A DNA stretch of 64,000 nt from the NCBI RefSeq assembly GCF_000012745.1, contig NC_007404.1, positions 1,054,001-1,118,000 of the forward strand, read 5' to 3'. This document shows, piece after piece, positions 1 to 9,292 of this stretch (its first letter is position 1; each line of letters starts with the position of its first letter). Below the pieces are notes generated by a model, which saw only the letters and a list, made by a program, of their open reading frames with translations, was not told where the DNA came from and searched no databases. Origin of the DNA: Thiobacillus denitrificans ATCC 25259. GTDB taxonomy: Bacteria > Pseudomonadota > Gammaproteobacteria > Burkholderiales > Thiobacillaceae. A program made the position numbers and the translations under genes.

Positions 1-596
1 GCTTCGTGCTGGTCGTGGGTGACGATCAGCGCCGTCGTCGCCTCGCGCTTGAGGATGTCGCGCACCTCGAGCGACAGGCGCTCGCGCAGCTCGACGTCGA
101 GGTTGGAGAAGGGCTCGTCCATGAGGATCAGGCGCGGGCGCGGCGCCAGCGCGCGCGCGAGCGCGACGCGCTGCTGCTGCCCGCCCGAGAGCTGGTGCGG
201 GAACTGCTCGGCGTGGCCTGCGAGCCCGACGAGCCGCAACAATCCCGCGACGCGAGCGGCGCGGGCGTCCCTCGATTCGTCGCGCAGCCCGAAGCCGACG
301 TTGGCGGCGACGCTCAGATGCGGAAACAGCGCGTAGTCCTGGAACACCATGCCGACGCGGCGTTTTTCCGCGGGGAGCATCCACCCCGGTCGGCTGACGA
401 CCTCGCCGCCGATGCGGATCTCGCCGCTCTGTATCGGCTCGAAGCCTGAAATGCAGCGAAGCGCGGTCGTCTTGCCGCAGCCCGAGGGGCCGAGCAGACA
501 GCCGATCGAACCTTCGGGCAGGGTGAAAGTGAGGTCCGCGATGATTTGCCGGGCGGCATACGACTGCGAGACCGAGTCGAGGATCAGTTCAGCCAT
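1..596 (-). CDS. fbpC: Iron(III) ABC transporter ATP-binding protein (3' end cut by window edge)
   Basis: This is the ATPase subunit of a ferric-iron importer and powers uptake of iron delivered by the periplasmic FbpA protein through FbpB. The translation starts MAELILDSVS at 596. It shows the Walker A motif GPSGCGKTT around residue 36, the ABC signature LSGGQQQR, the Walker B stretch LILMDEPFSNLD and the switch histidine in VTHDQ. About 198 codons are present; the C-terminal part lies beyond position 1. It starts 5 nt after the end of the permease gene, so the order fbpA-fbpB-fbpC forms one operon. The iron specificity is inferred from the neighbouring binding protein. The ATPase family itself is certain. 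Confidence 0.9.
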   Translation of the reverse strand, partial: MAELILDSVSQSYAARQIIADLTFTLPEGSIGCLLGPSGCGKTTALRCISGFEPIQSGEIRIGGEVVSRPGWMLPAEKRRVGMVFQDYALFPHLSVAANVGFGLRDESRDARAARVAGLLRLVGLAGHAEQFPHQLSGGQQQRVALARALAPRPRLILMDEPFSNLDVELRERLSLEVRDILKREATTALIVTHDQHE

Positions 597-601
597 GGGG
601 C

Positions 602-2278
602 TTAGCCGTGCGCGCGCGTTCCGCGCCAGGTCAGGAGAATAACCGGGATGATACCGGCGATGACGATCGCCAGCGACGGCAGCGCCGCGCGCTCCCATTC
701 GCCCTCCGAGGTCATCTCGAACACGCGTACCGCAAGCGTGTCCCAGCCGAAGGGCCGCGTCATGAGCGTGATCGGCATTTCTTTCATGATGTCGACGAAG
801 GCGAGCGCTGCCGCGGTCAGCAGGCTTGCGCGCAGCATCGGCAGATGGACGCGCGCGAGCAGGCCGGCCGTGCCGGTGCCGAGGTTGCGCGCGGCCTCGT
901 CGACGTTGCGCGTGATGCGATGCAGGCCGCTGTCGACGGGGCCGAAGCCGACGGCGAGAAAGCGCACGAGGTAGGCGAGCAGCATGACGACGAGCGTGCC
1001 CTTGAGGATCTCCGAGCCTTCGAAACCGAACCAGGCGTGGCCGGCCTCGATGATCTGGTTGTCGAGCCAGGCGACGGGGATGAAAAGGCCGACCGCTAGG
1101 ACCGCGCCCGGGAAGGCGTAGCCCAGGGTCGCGAGGCGCTGCAGCCAGGCCATGCCCGAGCCCGGCCGCTGCCGCCCGGCGTAGGCGAGCAGCAGCGCGA
1201 TCGTGACGACCATCGCCGCACCGATTCCCGACAGCAGCACCGAATGCCAGGCGAAGCCCCAGTAGCGGTTGTCGAGATCGCTGGCGACGACGTCGCGCGT
1301 CCACAGCGCCAGCTGCGTCACCGGAATCACGAAGGCGATCGCGAGCACGATGCCCGCGTAGGCGAAGGCGAGCGTGGCGAGCAGCGGCGAGAGCCGGATG
1401 CGGCGTGACGCGGCGCCGCGTCCGACCGCGCCGTAGCGCATGCGCGCGCGTGAACGCTGTTCGAACACGACGGCGACCAGCACGAAAAGAATCAGGATCG
1501 ATGCCAGCTGCGCTGCGGCCGAGAGCGAAAACAGGCTGTACCACGCCTTGTAGATCGCGGTGGTGAAGGTGTCGTAGTTGAAGATCGCCATGGTGCCGAA
1601 GTCGGCGAGCGTTTCCATGAGCGCGAGCATCATGCCGGCCGCGATCCACGGGCGCGCCATCGGCAGCGCGACACGAAAGAAACCGCGCGTGCGCGACAAG
1701 CCGAGCGACTGCGCCGCTTCGAGCGCGATCGCGCCTTGGGTCGCGAAGGCATTCCGCGCGATCAGGTAGACGTAGGGATAGAGCGCGAGCGACATCACGA
1801 GAATGACGCCGCCGCGCGAGCGGATTTCCGGCAGGCCGGTAAGGTTCCAGGTATCGCGCAGCCAGGTCTGCAGCGGCCCGGTGAAATCGAGCAGCCCGAT
1901 CGCGACGAAGGCCGTGACGTAGGCCGGCAAGGCGAGCGGCAGCAGGAGGGCCCAGTCGAACACGCGGCGGCCCGGGAATTCGCACATTGCGGTGAGCCAG
2001 GCGAGCGACACGCCGAGGACGCTCACGCCGACGCCGACGCCGAACATCAGCCACACGGTGTTGCCGACCAGATCGGGCAGCACGAACTCGGTCAGGTGGG
2101 CAAGGATGTCGCCTTCGACCTCGGCGAACGAGGAGAACGTGACGGCGACCGGAATCAGCACCAGCGCCGCGACGGTAAGCGCGAACAGCATCCAGCCGCT
2201 TGCCCGCCGGCGGGACGCAGGGAAAACAAAAACGCCCGCGGGGGGCGTTTTTGCAGGTGCTGCAGCGGTTTCGGACAA
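602..2278 (-). CDS. fbpB: Iron(III) ABC transporter permease (two fused permease halves)
   Basis: This inner-membrane channel subunit of the ferric-iron importer has up to 558 residues. About 12 hydrophobic segments fall in two homologous halves, each with an EAA-type loop for contact with the ATPase, as is usual for FbpB-type permeases. The start is uncertain. The coordinate given uses TTG at 2278, with no clear ribosome binding site. An ATG at 2191 would shorten the protein by 29 residues and start just before the first membrane segment (MLFALTVAALVL). The choice matters because a terminator-like hairpin (2228-2252) lies either inside the first codons or in the fbpA-fbpB gap. The gene follows fbpA after 7 nt. 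Confidence 0.88.
   Translation of the reverse strand: MSETAAAPAKTPPAGVFVFPASRRRASGWMLFALTVAALVLIPVAVTFSSFAEVEGDILAHLTEFVLPDLVGNTVWLMFGVGVGVSVLGVSLAWLTAMCEFPGRRVFDWALLLPLALPAYVTAFVAIGLLDFTGPLQTWLRDTWNLTGLPEIRSRGGVILVMSLALYPYVYLIARNAFATQGAIALEAAQSLGLSRTRGFFRVALPMARPWIAAGMMLALMETLADFGTMAIFNYDTFTTAIYKAWYSLFSLSAAAQLASILILFVLVAVVFEQRSRARMRYGAVGRGAASRRIRLSPLLATLAFAYAGIVLAIAFVIPVTQLALWTRDVVASDLDNRYWGFAWHSVLLSGIGAAMVVTIALLLAYAGRQRPGSGMAWLQRLATLGYAFPGAVLAVGLFIPVAWLDNQIIEAGHAWFGFEGSEILKGTLVVMLLAYLVRFLAVGFGPVDSGLHRITRNVDEAARNLGTGTAGLLARVHLPMLRASLLTAAALAFVDIMKEMPITLMTRPFGWDTLAVRVFEMTSEGEWERAALPSLAIVIAGIIPVILLTWRGTRAHG
2228..2252 (-). terminator. Intrinsic-terminator-like hairpin between fbpA and the body of fbpB
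   Basis: Read on the minus strand, a perfect 10-bp stem (AAAAACGCCC / GGGCGTTTTT) with a 5-nt loop is followed by GTTTT. It lies 34-58 nt after the fbpA stop and overlaps the first codons of fbpB if the TTG start is used. Partial termination here would give more binding protein than permease and ATPase, a common need in ABC importers. The hairpin is seen directly; the attenuation role is inferred. Confidence 0.65.
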
Positions 2279-2285
2279 GGTGTGT

Positions 2286-3299
2286 TTATTTGTAGCCAGC
2301 GCGGTCCATCAATTTTACGGCCTTGGCCTGCAGGCTGCCAGCGTCCTTCACGTTGATGAGGTTCTGCTTGAAGTTGCCCCAGGCGGCGACCTTCTGGTCG
2401 GGCGAGACCTTCGGGTTGACCGGGTATTCGAGGTTGACGTCGGCGAACTGGTTCTGCGCCTTTTCCGACGACAGCCACTCGATCAGCTTTTGTGCCCCCG
2501 CCGGGTTTCTCGCATGGCGTGTGACGCCGGCACCCGAGACGTTGACGTGCACGCCGGCGGCCTTGTTCTTGAGATTCTGGTTCGGCCAGAAGATCGCGAG
2601 CGGCAGGTCGGACTTCTTGTCCATCAGGCGACCGAAGTAATAGGTGTTGACGAGCGTGACGTCACATTGCCCGGCGGCGACGGCTTCCATTGCCTTGGTG
2701 TCGTCGGGGAAGGGCGAGGTCGCGAGGTTGGCGACCCAGCCGCGCACCATGTCTTCGGTCTTGTCCTCGCCGTATTCGGTGATCATCATCGCGACCAGGC
2801 TCTGGTTGTAGACCTTCTTCGAGGTGCGCAGGCAGAGGCGGCCTTTCCATTTGGGGTTGGCGAGGTCTTCATAGGTCGACAATTCGCCGGGCTTCACCTT
2901 GCCGGTGTTGTAGACCATCGTGCGCGCGCGCACCGACAGGCCGAACCACTCGTTGTCGGGGTCGCGCAGGTGGGCCGGCACGTTGGTCTGCAGGGTCTTC
3001 GACTTGATCGGGCGCAGCAGGCCTTCTTCCGACGCCTGCCACAGGTTGCCGGCGTCGACCGTCAGCAGCACGTCGGCCGGCGTGTTCTTGCCCTCCGCCT
3101 TGAGGCGCGCCATCAGGGGGCCTTCCTTGTCGGTCACGAACTTGACTTGTACGCCGGTCTCGCGCGTGTAAGCGTCGAACAGGGGCTTGATCAGCTGCTC
3201 GTTGCGCGCCGAGTAGACGACGACTTCCTCTGCCAGGGCAGGCAGCGAGGCGAGGCCGAGGGCTACGACGGAGAGGAGCCGGGTGAGCGTCGATTTCAT
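2286..3299 (-). CDS. fbpA: Iron(III) ABC transporter periplasmic substrate-binding protein
   Basis: This periplasmic protein captures ferric iron and hands it to the FbpBC membrane complex. The 337-residue product begins with a signal peptide of about 23 residues ending PALA, then [13 protein letters not shown], typical of the FbpA/FutA/Idi family. The adjacent tyrosines in [10 protein letters not shown] are the usual Fe(III) ligands of this family. The ATG at 3299 follows an AAGGA ribosome binding site. The reading frame stays open further upstream, but the signal peptide and the ribosome binding site fix this start. A Fur-like box lies 48-62 nt upstream. It is the first gene of fbpABC. Confidence 0.93.
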   Translation of the reverse strand: MKSTLTRLLSVVALGLASLPALAEEVVVYSARNEQLIKPLFDAYTRETGVQVKFVTDKEGPLMARLKAEGKNTPADVLLTVDAGNLWQASEEGLLRPIKSKTLQTNVPAHLRDPDNEWFGLSVRARTMVYNTGKVKPGELSTYEDLANPKWKGRLCLRTSKKVYNQSLVAMMITEYGEDKTEDMVRGWVANLATSPFPDDTKAMEAVAAGQCDVTLVNTYYFGRLMDKKSDLPLAIFWPNQNLKNKAAGVHVNVSGAGVTRHARNPAGAQKLIEWLSSEKAQNQFADVNLEYPVNPKVSPDQKVAAWGNFKQNLINVKDAGSLQAKAVKLMDRAGYK

Positions 3300-3346
3300 C
3301 TTCGTTTCCTTGGGGTGAAAGGGATTGTGCGGCATCCTACTACTAA

Positions 3347-3361
3347 TGAGAACGGTTATCA
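3347..3361 (-). promoter_or_regulatory. Fur-box-like operator upstream of fbpA
   Basis: On the minus strand the sequence TGATAACCGTTCTCA matches the 7-1-7 Fur pattern TGATAATnATTATCA at 11 of 14 defined positions. It sits in a locally AT-rich stretch just upstream of fbpA. Iron-loaded Fur would repress the importer, as expected for such genes. Confidence 0.7.
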
Positions 3362-3373
3362 ATAATATGCCGT

Positions 3374-4030
3374 TCAGCGGTGCTCGAACTGGAACACAAG
3401 GCGCAGTTCCCCTTCGAAATGCGTGTCGAGCTTCACCCGGCCGGGCGCTTCGTCGTGTGCGAAGCCGGGCTGCCGCTCCGGGCTGACGTCGAGCAGCCGC
3501 AGTTGCGCCGCGGGGTAGGTGACGTCGAGTGTCACGTGCATCGGGTAATAGCCGTCGAGGAACTTGCGCATGTAGGGGCCGTGCGAGAGGCTGTAGTAGC
3601 CGTTGCCGGTGTTGCGCAGCGCACGCGTCCGGGCCGAAAGACACAGCCGCGCGCCCGGTGCGACGTTCTCGAGCTGCACGCTCGCGCCTTCGACCCACGC
3701 CCGGCCGATGCCGGAAAAGGTGTCGATCGCGAGCCCGCGCACGTAGCCCTCGCGAAACGTGATCTGGCTGCGCGGCACCGCGTCCATGTGGCTGTGGCAT
3801 TGCTCGAGTTCGACCCAGCCCGAGCGCAGGCTCTCGGCGGTGACGCGGACGCGGTTCTCGTGATGATGCACGGCGTTCGCAGGCGGCGCCTCGAGGAAAC
3901 GCAGCGCGCCTTCGTTGACGGCGTCCGCGCTACGCATGTCGAAGTCGTCGCTGGCCGCGGTCGGTACCGCTGCGACCAGTGCCAGCGCCGCGAGTACGCG
4001 GCGGCCGAGGCGGGGCTTAGCGCGGATCAT
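3374..4030 (-). CDS. Secreted protein of unknown function
   Basis: The 218-residue product starts [21 protein letters not shown], a signal peptide probably cleaved near VPTAAS, so it is probably periplasmic. I do not recognise the family. Histidines and charged residues ([22 protein letters not shown]) and several DVTYP/VTL beta-like stretches suggest a small beta-rich domain. The start ATG at 4030 overlaps the 3' end of the upstream peptidase gene by 14 nt, so the two are translationally coupled. Its stop is only 12 nt from the Fur-like box of fbpA, so this transcript runs straight into the iron operon promoter. Confidence 0.7.
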   Translation of the reverse strand: MIRAKPRLGRRVLAALALVAAVPTAASDDFDMRSADAVNEGALRFLEAPPANAVHHHENRVRVTAESLRSGWVELEQCHSHMDAVPRSQITFREGYVRGLAIDTFSGIGRAWVEGASVQLENVAPGARLCLSARTRALRNTGNGYYSLSHGPYMRKFLDGYYPMHVTLDVTYPAAQLRLLDVSPERQPGFAHDEAPGRVKLDTHFEGELRLVFQFEHR

Positions 4031-4490
4031 CTGCGGCCGGTTGCCCGGCGTCCGGCACGACGACGCGGCGCGCGCCGTCGTAGCGTTCACGCCAGTACGG
4101 GTCGCCGATACGGGAGACCATGACCGCGCCGCTGCGGCTGCTCGCCGCGTGCACGAAACGGCCATCGCCCAGATAAATGCCGACATGGGAAAACGCGCGC
4201 TCGAGGGTGTTGAAGAAGACAAGATCGCCGGGCAGGAGTTCGTCCGGCGCGAGCGGAATCGTCTGCGTGCTGATCGAACGGCTGTCGCGCGGCAGGACGA
4301 CCCCGGTCACCTGTCCGTAGACGTGAGCGACGAAGCCGCTGCAGTCGAGCCCTGTCTCGGGCGAGGTGCCGCCGAGCCGGTAAGGGTGCCCGATCAGACT
4401 CAGGGCGTAGATCGGGACATCCGCCGGCACGTCTGCCGCCGCGACGGGAAGCGCCAGCAAGGCCAGCAGGGGCAGGAGGGCGCGGTTCAT
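4017..4490 (-). CDS. NlpC/P60 family cell-wall peptidase (C40)
   Basis: This is a predicted gamma-D-glutamyl endopeptidase-type enzyme acting on peptidoglycan stem peptides. The 157-residue product has a signal peptide (MNRALLPLLALLALPVAAA) and a single NlpC/P60 domain. The catalytic cysteine is in GLDCSGFVAHVY, and the histidine is in the SHVGIYLGDGRFVHA region. The frame extends 13 codons upstream, but the ATG at 4490 directly before the signal peptide is the better start. The downstream secreted unknown overlaps its end by 14 nt. Confidence 0.87.
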   Translation of the reverse strand: MNRALLPLLALLALPVAAADVPADVPIYALSLIGHPYRLGGTSPETGLDCSGFVAHVYGQVTGVVLPRDSRSISTQTIPLAPDELLPGDLVFFNTLERAFSHVGIYLGDGRFVHAASSRSGAVMVSRIGDPYWRERYDGARRVVVPDAGQPAADDPR

Positions 4491-4561
4491 CGAAACAATC
4501 TGCTCTATAGTTGAAACGGAAACGGTCACAGGTCGTGAATCTTATACACGAGGACAGCATC

Positions 4562-5251
4562 ATGAACGACGCGCCCGCGCCAGGCACCGCCGGCAGCACC
4601 ATTCCCGACAACATGCAGTTGGCGAAACTGCACGACGAGGCCGCGGCAAGCGCGTCCGAGCCCGATCTGCGCGAGCGCGTACGCGCGCTGACGGCGCGGG
4701 CGCTGGATGAGCGCCGGCTGGCGCTGGGCGAGGTCGCGTCGGTGCTCTCGGCGATCATCTCCGGCGTCGGCAGCGGACTCGGCGCGCGCGGCGGCGAAAT
4801 CCGCGAGGGCCTTAAGCAGGCGGTTGCCGGTCTGGACGAAGCCGTCGGCAGCGCGGCGCAGGCGACTTCCTATACCCTGAGCGAGGCCGCCGCCCAAGGT
4901 CGCGCGTTCAAGGACAACGAACTCAAGGCGAGCCTCGAACAGCTGCGCGCCCTGGAGGGGCAGATGGTCGATGCCCTGAAGCGCGCTGCCAGCGAGTCGG
5001 GCGGCAAGCTGAAGGAAGAGCTTGGCTACCTCAGCGATCACCTCAAGCACAGCGGCACCCGCACCGGCACCCAGGTGCGCGAAGCGCTGCAGCAGCTCGC
5101 GAGCGGCGTCAAAGCCAGCGGCAAGGCCGGCCGCGCCGGCCTCAGCGAATCCGCGAGCGTCGCCACCGACCACCTCGCGCAGGTCGCGAGCGGCGTACTC
5201 GCTGCGCTCTCCGAGTCGCTCAAGCGAAGCAGCGAGCGCTTGCGCCCCTGA
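4562..5251 (+). CDS. DUF6781-like alanine-rich helical protein
   Basis: The 229-residue product is almost entirely amphipathic helix, rich in Ala, Ser, Leu and Lys, with no signal peptide or membrane segment apart from a weak one near SVLSAIISGVGSGLG. I associate this layout with DUF6781, a family of unknown function, but that is memory-based. The start ATG at 4562 follows the ribosome binding site GAGGA. A start 51 nt upstream is open but lacks one. It is divergent from the NlpC/P60 gene, with 71 nt between them. Confidence 0.7.
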   Translation: MNDAPAPGTAGSTIPDNMQLAKLHDEAAASASEPDLRERVRALTARALDERRLALGEVASVLSAIISGVGSGLGARGGEIREGLKQAVAGLDEAVGSAAQATSYTLSEAAAQGRAFKDNELKASLEQLRALEGQMVDALKRAASESGGKLKEELGYLSDHLKHSGTRTGTQVREALQQLASGVKASGKAGRAGLSESASVATDHLAQVASGVLAALSESLKRSSERLRP

Positions 5252-5338
5252 TACGTACTAAGCCCAAGCGGGGGACACGCCCGCACCGCCTGCCGCTACA
5301 CTCTCGGCAACGGCATTACTGACGCCACAAAACCAACG

Positions 5339-7018
5339 ATGCTCTGGGAAACCCTCTCGGTCGTTCGCGACCTGCCGCGCCTGCACGAAATTGCCTCGGT
5401 GATGATTCGCTACGGCTGGGGCGATCTGGTACGCGTGCTCGGCATCAACGGCGCGCTCGAACGCGCCGGCCGCGTGCTGCACTGGCACAGCACGAGCGAG
5501 ATCAGTCAACTCGACGCGCCGGTCCGCGTACGCCGCGCGCTCGAGGAACTCGGGCCGACTTTCGTCAAGCTCGGACAGGTGCTGGCGACGCGCGTCGACA
5601 TGTTCCCGCCGAACTGGATCGCGGAATTCGAGAAACTGCACAGCCAGGTGCCCGCGCAGAGTTACGAGGTGATGTACCCCGAACTGGTCGCCGCGATCGG
5701 CGGCGAGCCCGGCGAGGTGTTCGCCGCCTTCGACCCGGTGCCACTCGCCGCGGCGTCGATCGCCCAGGTGTACCGCGCGACGCTCAAGGACGGCACGCCG
5801 GTCGTCGTGAAAATGCGCCGCCCGGGCATCGAGACGGTGATCCGCGCCGATCTGCGCATCCTCGACCATGCGGCGCGGCTGCTCGAGAGCGAGGTCGCCG
5901 ACGCACGCCGCTACGACCCGGTGCAGATCGTGTCGCAGTTCAGGCGCTCGCTCAGCCGCGAATTGGATCTCGCCAAGGAGGCGCGCAACATCGACCAGTT
6001 CGCGCGTCATTTCGCGACCGACCCGCTGGTCAAGATTCCGAAGGTCTACTGGGAATTCACCAACGACCAGGTCAACGTCCAGGAGGAGATCGTCGGCCTT
6101 GCCGGCGTTTCCCCCGACAAGCTGCGCGCGGCGGGTCTCGACCCCAAGCTCCTCGCCGCGCGCGGCGCCAACGCCGTGCTGTCGATGGTATTGCTGCACG
6201 GCTATTTCCACGCCGACCCGCACCCCGGCAACGTCCTCTTCCTGCCCGGCAACCGGATCGGCATGATCGATTTCGGCATGGTCGGGATGCTGACCGAGCC
6301 GCGCCGCAACCAGATCGTCGACCTGCTGCATGCGCTGACCCGACGCGACGAACAGGCGCTGCTGCAGGTGCTGCTCGACTGGAGCGGGGACTCGGTTCCC
6401 GACGACGAGCGTCTCGCCTACGACGTCGCCGAGCTCATGCAAAGCTACGACGACCTGCAGCTCAAGGACGTCAAGATCGGCGCCCTGCTGAATGACATCA
6501 CCGCCTTGATGCGCGACAACAACCTCGTGCTGCCGGCCGACCTGACCTTGCTCTTCAAGACCCTGATCACACTCGAGGGCCTCGGACAGCAGCTCGATCC
6601 CGAGTTCCACATGATCGACAACGTGACGCCGTTCGTCGAAAGCGTGATCAAGGAGCGCTATACGCCGCAGGCCCTGTTCGTGCGCGGACGCAAGAGCGTG
6701 CGCGAGGCGCTCGAAGTGGCGGCCGATTTGCCGCGCGATCTGCGGCACCTGTTGCGTGACATGCGGCGCGGCCGCGTCAAGGTCGATTTCGACCTCAAGC
6801 GCCTCGACCATTTCGGTCACCAACTCGACAGTGCCGCGAGCAGGCTGACGATGGGCATTCTGACCGCTTCGCTCGTCGTCGGGTCGAGCATCATCATGAC
6901 GGTCAAGGGTGGTCCGGAGCTGTTCGGGCTGCCGTTCTTCGGGCTGGTCGGGTTTCTGATCGCGTTTTTCAACAGCGTGTGGATCGTGCTGTCGATCTGG
7001 CGTTCAGGGAAGCACTGA
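5339..7018 (+). CDS. UbiB/AarF (ABC1) family atypical kinase
   Basis: This member of the ABC1/UbiB atypical kinase family is linked to ubiquinone biosynthesis and lipid handling at the inner membrane. The 559-residue product carries the KxGQ motif (FVKLGQVLATR), the catalytic-loop-like YFHADPHPGNVLFL and the metal-binding DFG-like MIDFGMVG. Two hydrophobic segments at the C terminus anchor it. It lies outside any ubi cluster, so it may be an AarF-type paralogue. Its last 15 nt overlap the 3' end of the convergent GGDEF-EAL gene. Confidence 0.9.
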   Translation: MLWETLSVVRDLPRLHEIASVMIRYGWGDLVRVLGINGALERAGRVLHWHSTSEISQLDAPVRVRRALEELGPTFVKLGQVLATRVDMFPPNWIAEFEKLHSQVPAQSYEVMYPELVAAIGGEPGEVFAAFDPVPLAAASIAQVYRATLKDGTPVVVKMRRPGIETVIRADLRILDHAARLLESEVADARRYDPVQIVSQFRRSLSRELDLAKEARNIDQFARHFATDPLVKIPKVYWEFTNDQVNVQEEIVGLAGVSPDKLRAAGLDPKLLAARGANAVLSMVLLHGYFHADPHPGNVLFLPGNRIGMIDFGMVGMLTEPRRNQIVDLLHALTRRDEQALLQVLLDWSGDSVPDDERLAYDVAELMQSYDDLQLKDVKIGALLNDITALMRDNNLVLPADLTLLFKTLITLEGLGQQLDPEFHMIDNVTPFVESVIKERYTPQALFVRGRKSVREALEVAADLPRDLRHLLRDMRRGRVKVDFDLKRLDHFGHQLDSAASRLTMGILTASLVVGSSIIMTVKGGPELFGLPFFGLVGFLIAFFNSVWIVLSIWRSGKH

Positions 7019-9292
7019 CGCGACCTCGGCGGATTCGGCGACGCGCTCCTGCGCGGCGCCCGCGTTCGCCAGTTTGTCGAGCGGCAGGGGCCGGCTCAGG
7101 AGATAGCCCTGCACGTGCTCGACGCCGAGGCTTTCCACCTTGCGCAGAACGGCGTCGGTCTCGACGCCCTCGGCGACCAGTGAATAGCCGGCTTCGCTCA
7201 TCATGCGGGCGAAATCTGCGACGACCTGGCCCGCCCGATTGTCCTGGGCGAGCTTGCTGACCAGCGAAATGTCGAACTTCACCACGTCGACCGGCAGGTC
7301 GACCAGATAGCGCAGCGGCGAGTAACCGGTGCCGAAATCGTCCATCGCGATTCGGTAGTGCACGGTGCGCAGCAGGTCGAGATAGGTGCTGACCTCGGCC
7401 ATCTGCGTGATCAGCGAGGTTTCGGTGATCTCGAGCATGAGCGGATGGCGCGGAATGTGGCGCGACAATTCGAGCAGGAGCGAGACGACCTCGGCACGCG
7501 ACAGGCTTTGCGCCGAGAGATTGAACGAGATGCCGATTCCGGCCGGCAGCCGTTGCGAGGAGAGATCGGCGTCGACCTGGGCGAGCACCGCAAGGTCGAA
7601 CTCGGTTTCGAGGCGGCGGTTGTTGATGACCGGAAGAAAGGCGTCCGGCATGATCAGTTCGCCGTTGTAGCGGATGCGCGCGAGGGCCTCGTAATAATCG
7701 ATCTTGCGTCCCGGCAGGCTGTGGATCGACTGGTAATGCATCTCCACCATGCCGGGGGTCGACAATGCCTGGAACAGGGCGTTGGTTTCCCGGCTCGCGA
7801 CCAGCGCCTGCGCCGCGCGCTCGGTGTCTTCGCCATAAAGCGCGATGCGGTTGCGCCCCGGCTGCTTGGCGGTATACATCGCGATGTCGGCGTGCTTGGG
7901 CAACTCGTCGATCTGCTCGGCGTGCTCGGGTCCGCAGAACGCGATGCCGATGCTGATGCCGACCGGCTCGCTGATGCCGAGCTCGCTGAAGGCCGACGCG
8001 TCGAGCAGGCTCTGGCAGCGCTGCGCGATCTGCTTCGCCTGGCCGGGCGTCGTGCGCGAAAGAAAGGTCGCGAACTCGTCGCCGCCGAGGCGATACAGGC
8101 GGTCGTTGGCGCGCAGGGCCATGACCAGCGCGTCGGCGATGATCGTCAGCACGCGGTCGCCTTTGGCATGGCCGTAGGTATCGTTGATGGCCTTGAAGCG
8201 GTCGCAGTCGAAGAGCAGGAAGGCGACGCCCTGCGGTGCGTTCTTGAGGTCGCGACGGAAGGTCTCCCAGTCCTCCTCGTAGGCGCGACGGTTGTGGCAG
8301 CCCGTAAGGGCGTCCTGGCGCGCCTGCGAATGAAACTCGCGATTCTGGTCTTCGAGCGAGCCGTGCAGTTCGCGCAGCTGCAACTGATAGTCGTAGAGTG
8401 ACCGGCGGATGTTCTCGAGCTCGCGGATCCGCATCGACTCGAAGCGGGCCGGCTGGGCGCTGAAACGGCCCTGCTGCATGGCGTCGATGTCCTTCGACAG
8501 GTGTCGCAGGGGACGTACCAGCAGCCGGTTGTACGCGACGAAACCGAGCAGCGCGGTAAGCAGCAGGAGCGCGAAAAGCGCCAGCAGTGTGCGCGACAGG
8601 ATCGTCTGGAAGCGCTTCTGCTCGGGATCGGGGCGTGCGCTGTAGCGCAGGTGCGAGAAGAGCTGCGAGGCGGGCAGCACTTCGCCCGGTTTCAGCGCCA
8701 GTTTCACGCTCGGAACGTCGACGAAATACAGCCGATCCTGACTCAGCAGCATGGGCATGAACTCGACGCGGATCACACCGTAGCCGAGCAGGGATTCCCG
8801 CTGATCGTCGCCGTAGACCGGGAAGGCGTGATAGAGCGCCGTCATGCCGTTTTCGCTCGCGAGCCAGCTCGCCCGTTCGTGGAGCGCGATGTCCGCTGGC
8901 AGCACCGCCGGCAGCGTGCTCTTCGAGGAGTTCGGCGCGAGCAGGGCGCGCCCGCGCGTATAGAGGCCCGCGCGCGTGAAACGTGCCGGCAGCATCCCGC
9001 TCTCGTAGACGCGCTGATCCCGCCAGTAGGTGTAGTACTCGGGCAACACCAGTTGCTGGCGGGTCTCATCCCATTGCGCGAGGGCGTCGGCCTGGGCCTT
9101 GGTCTGGTCCAGCAGTCGCTGGACCGCCGCGACGAGTTCGGAGCGTGCCGCATTCTCGTTGTGCAGTTCCAGGCTGCGCGTGACCGATCGGGTCTGGTAG
9201 GCGGCAAATCCGCCGATCAGGCTGACGAGCACGAGCAGCCCCGCGATGAAGGCGAGCGCGACGTGCTTGACCGACAGACTGTCCGCCTTCAA
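7004..9292 (-). CDS. Membrane-bound GGDEF-EAL protein with CHASE4-like sensor and HAMP-like linker
   Basis: This bifunctional c-di-GMP enzyme has 762 residues. Membrane segments lie at about 10-31 and 232-255 and flank a periplasmic CHASE4-like domain, followed by a HAMP-like linker. The GGDEF domain has an intact GGDEF at 403-407 and an inhibitory RxxD site (RAND, 394-397). The EAL domain has EAL at 535-537, DDFGTGYSPL and EGVET, so both activities look possible. The start is TTG at 9292. Its bases TTGA overlap the TGA stop of the upstream hydrolase gene, so translation is coupled. A start further upstream would run through that gene. Confidence 0.88.
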   Translation of the reverse strand: MKADSLSVKHVALAFIAGLLVLVSLIGGFAAYQTRSVTRSLELHNENAARSELVAAVQRLLDQTKAQADALAQWDETRQQLVLPEYYTYWRDQRVYESGMLPARFTRAGLYTRGRALLAPNSSKSTLPAVLPADIALHERASWLASENGMTALYHAFPVYGDDQRESLLGYGVIRVEFMPMLLSQDRLYFVDVPSVKLALKPGEVLPASQLFSHLRYSARPDPEQKRFQTILSRTLLALFALLLLTALLGFVAYNRLLVRPLRHLSKDIDAMQQGRFSAQPARFESMRIRELENIRRSLYDYQLQLRELHGSLEDQNREFHSQARQDALTGCHNRRAYEEDWETFRRDLKNAPQGVAFLLFDCDRFKAINDTYGHAKGDRVLTIIADALVMALRANDRLYRLGGDEFATFLSRTTPGQAKQIAQRCQSLLDASAFSELGISEPVGISIGIAFCGPEHAEQIDELPKHADIAMYTAKQPGRNRIALYGEDTERAAQALVASRETNALFQALSTPGMVEMHYQSIHSLPGRKIDYYEALARIRYNGELIMPDAFLPVINNRRLETEFDLAVLAQVDADLSSQRLPAGIGISFNLSAQSLSRAEVVSLLLELSRHIPRHPLMLEITETSLITQMAEVSTYLDLLRTVHYRIAMDDFGTGYSPLRYLVDLPVDVVKFDISLVSKLAQDNRAGQVVADFARMMSEAGYSLVAEGVETDAVLRKVESLGVEHVQGYLLSRPLPLDKLANAGAAQERVAESAEVASVLP

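Noticed and set aside
3300-3800. Upstream extension of the fbpA frame on the minus strand
   Set aside because: The signal peptide, ribosome binding site and Fur box place the start at 3299; the extension runs antiparallel to nothing recognisable and through the secreted-protein gene.
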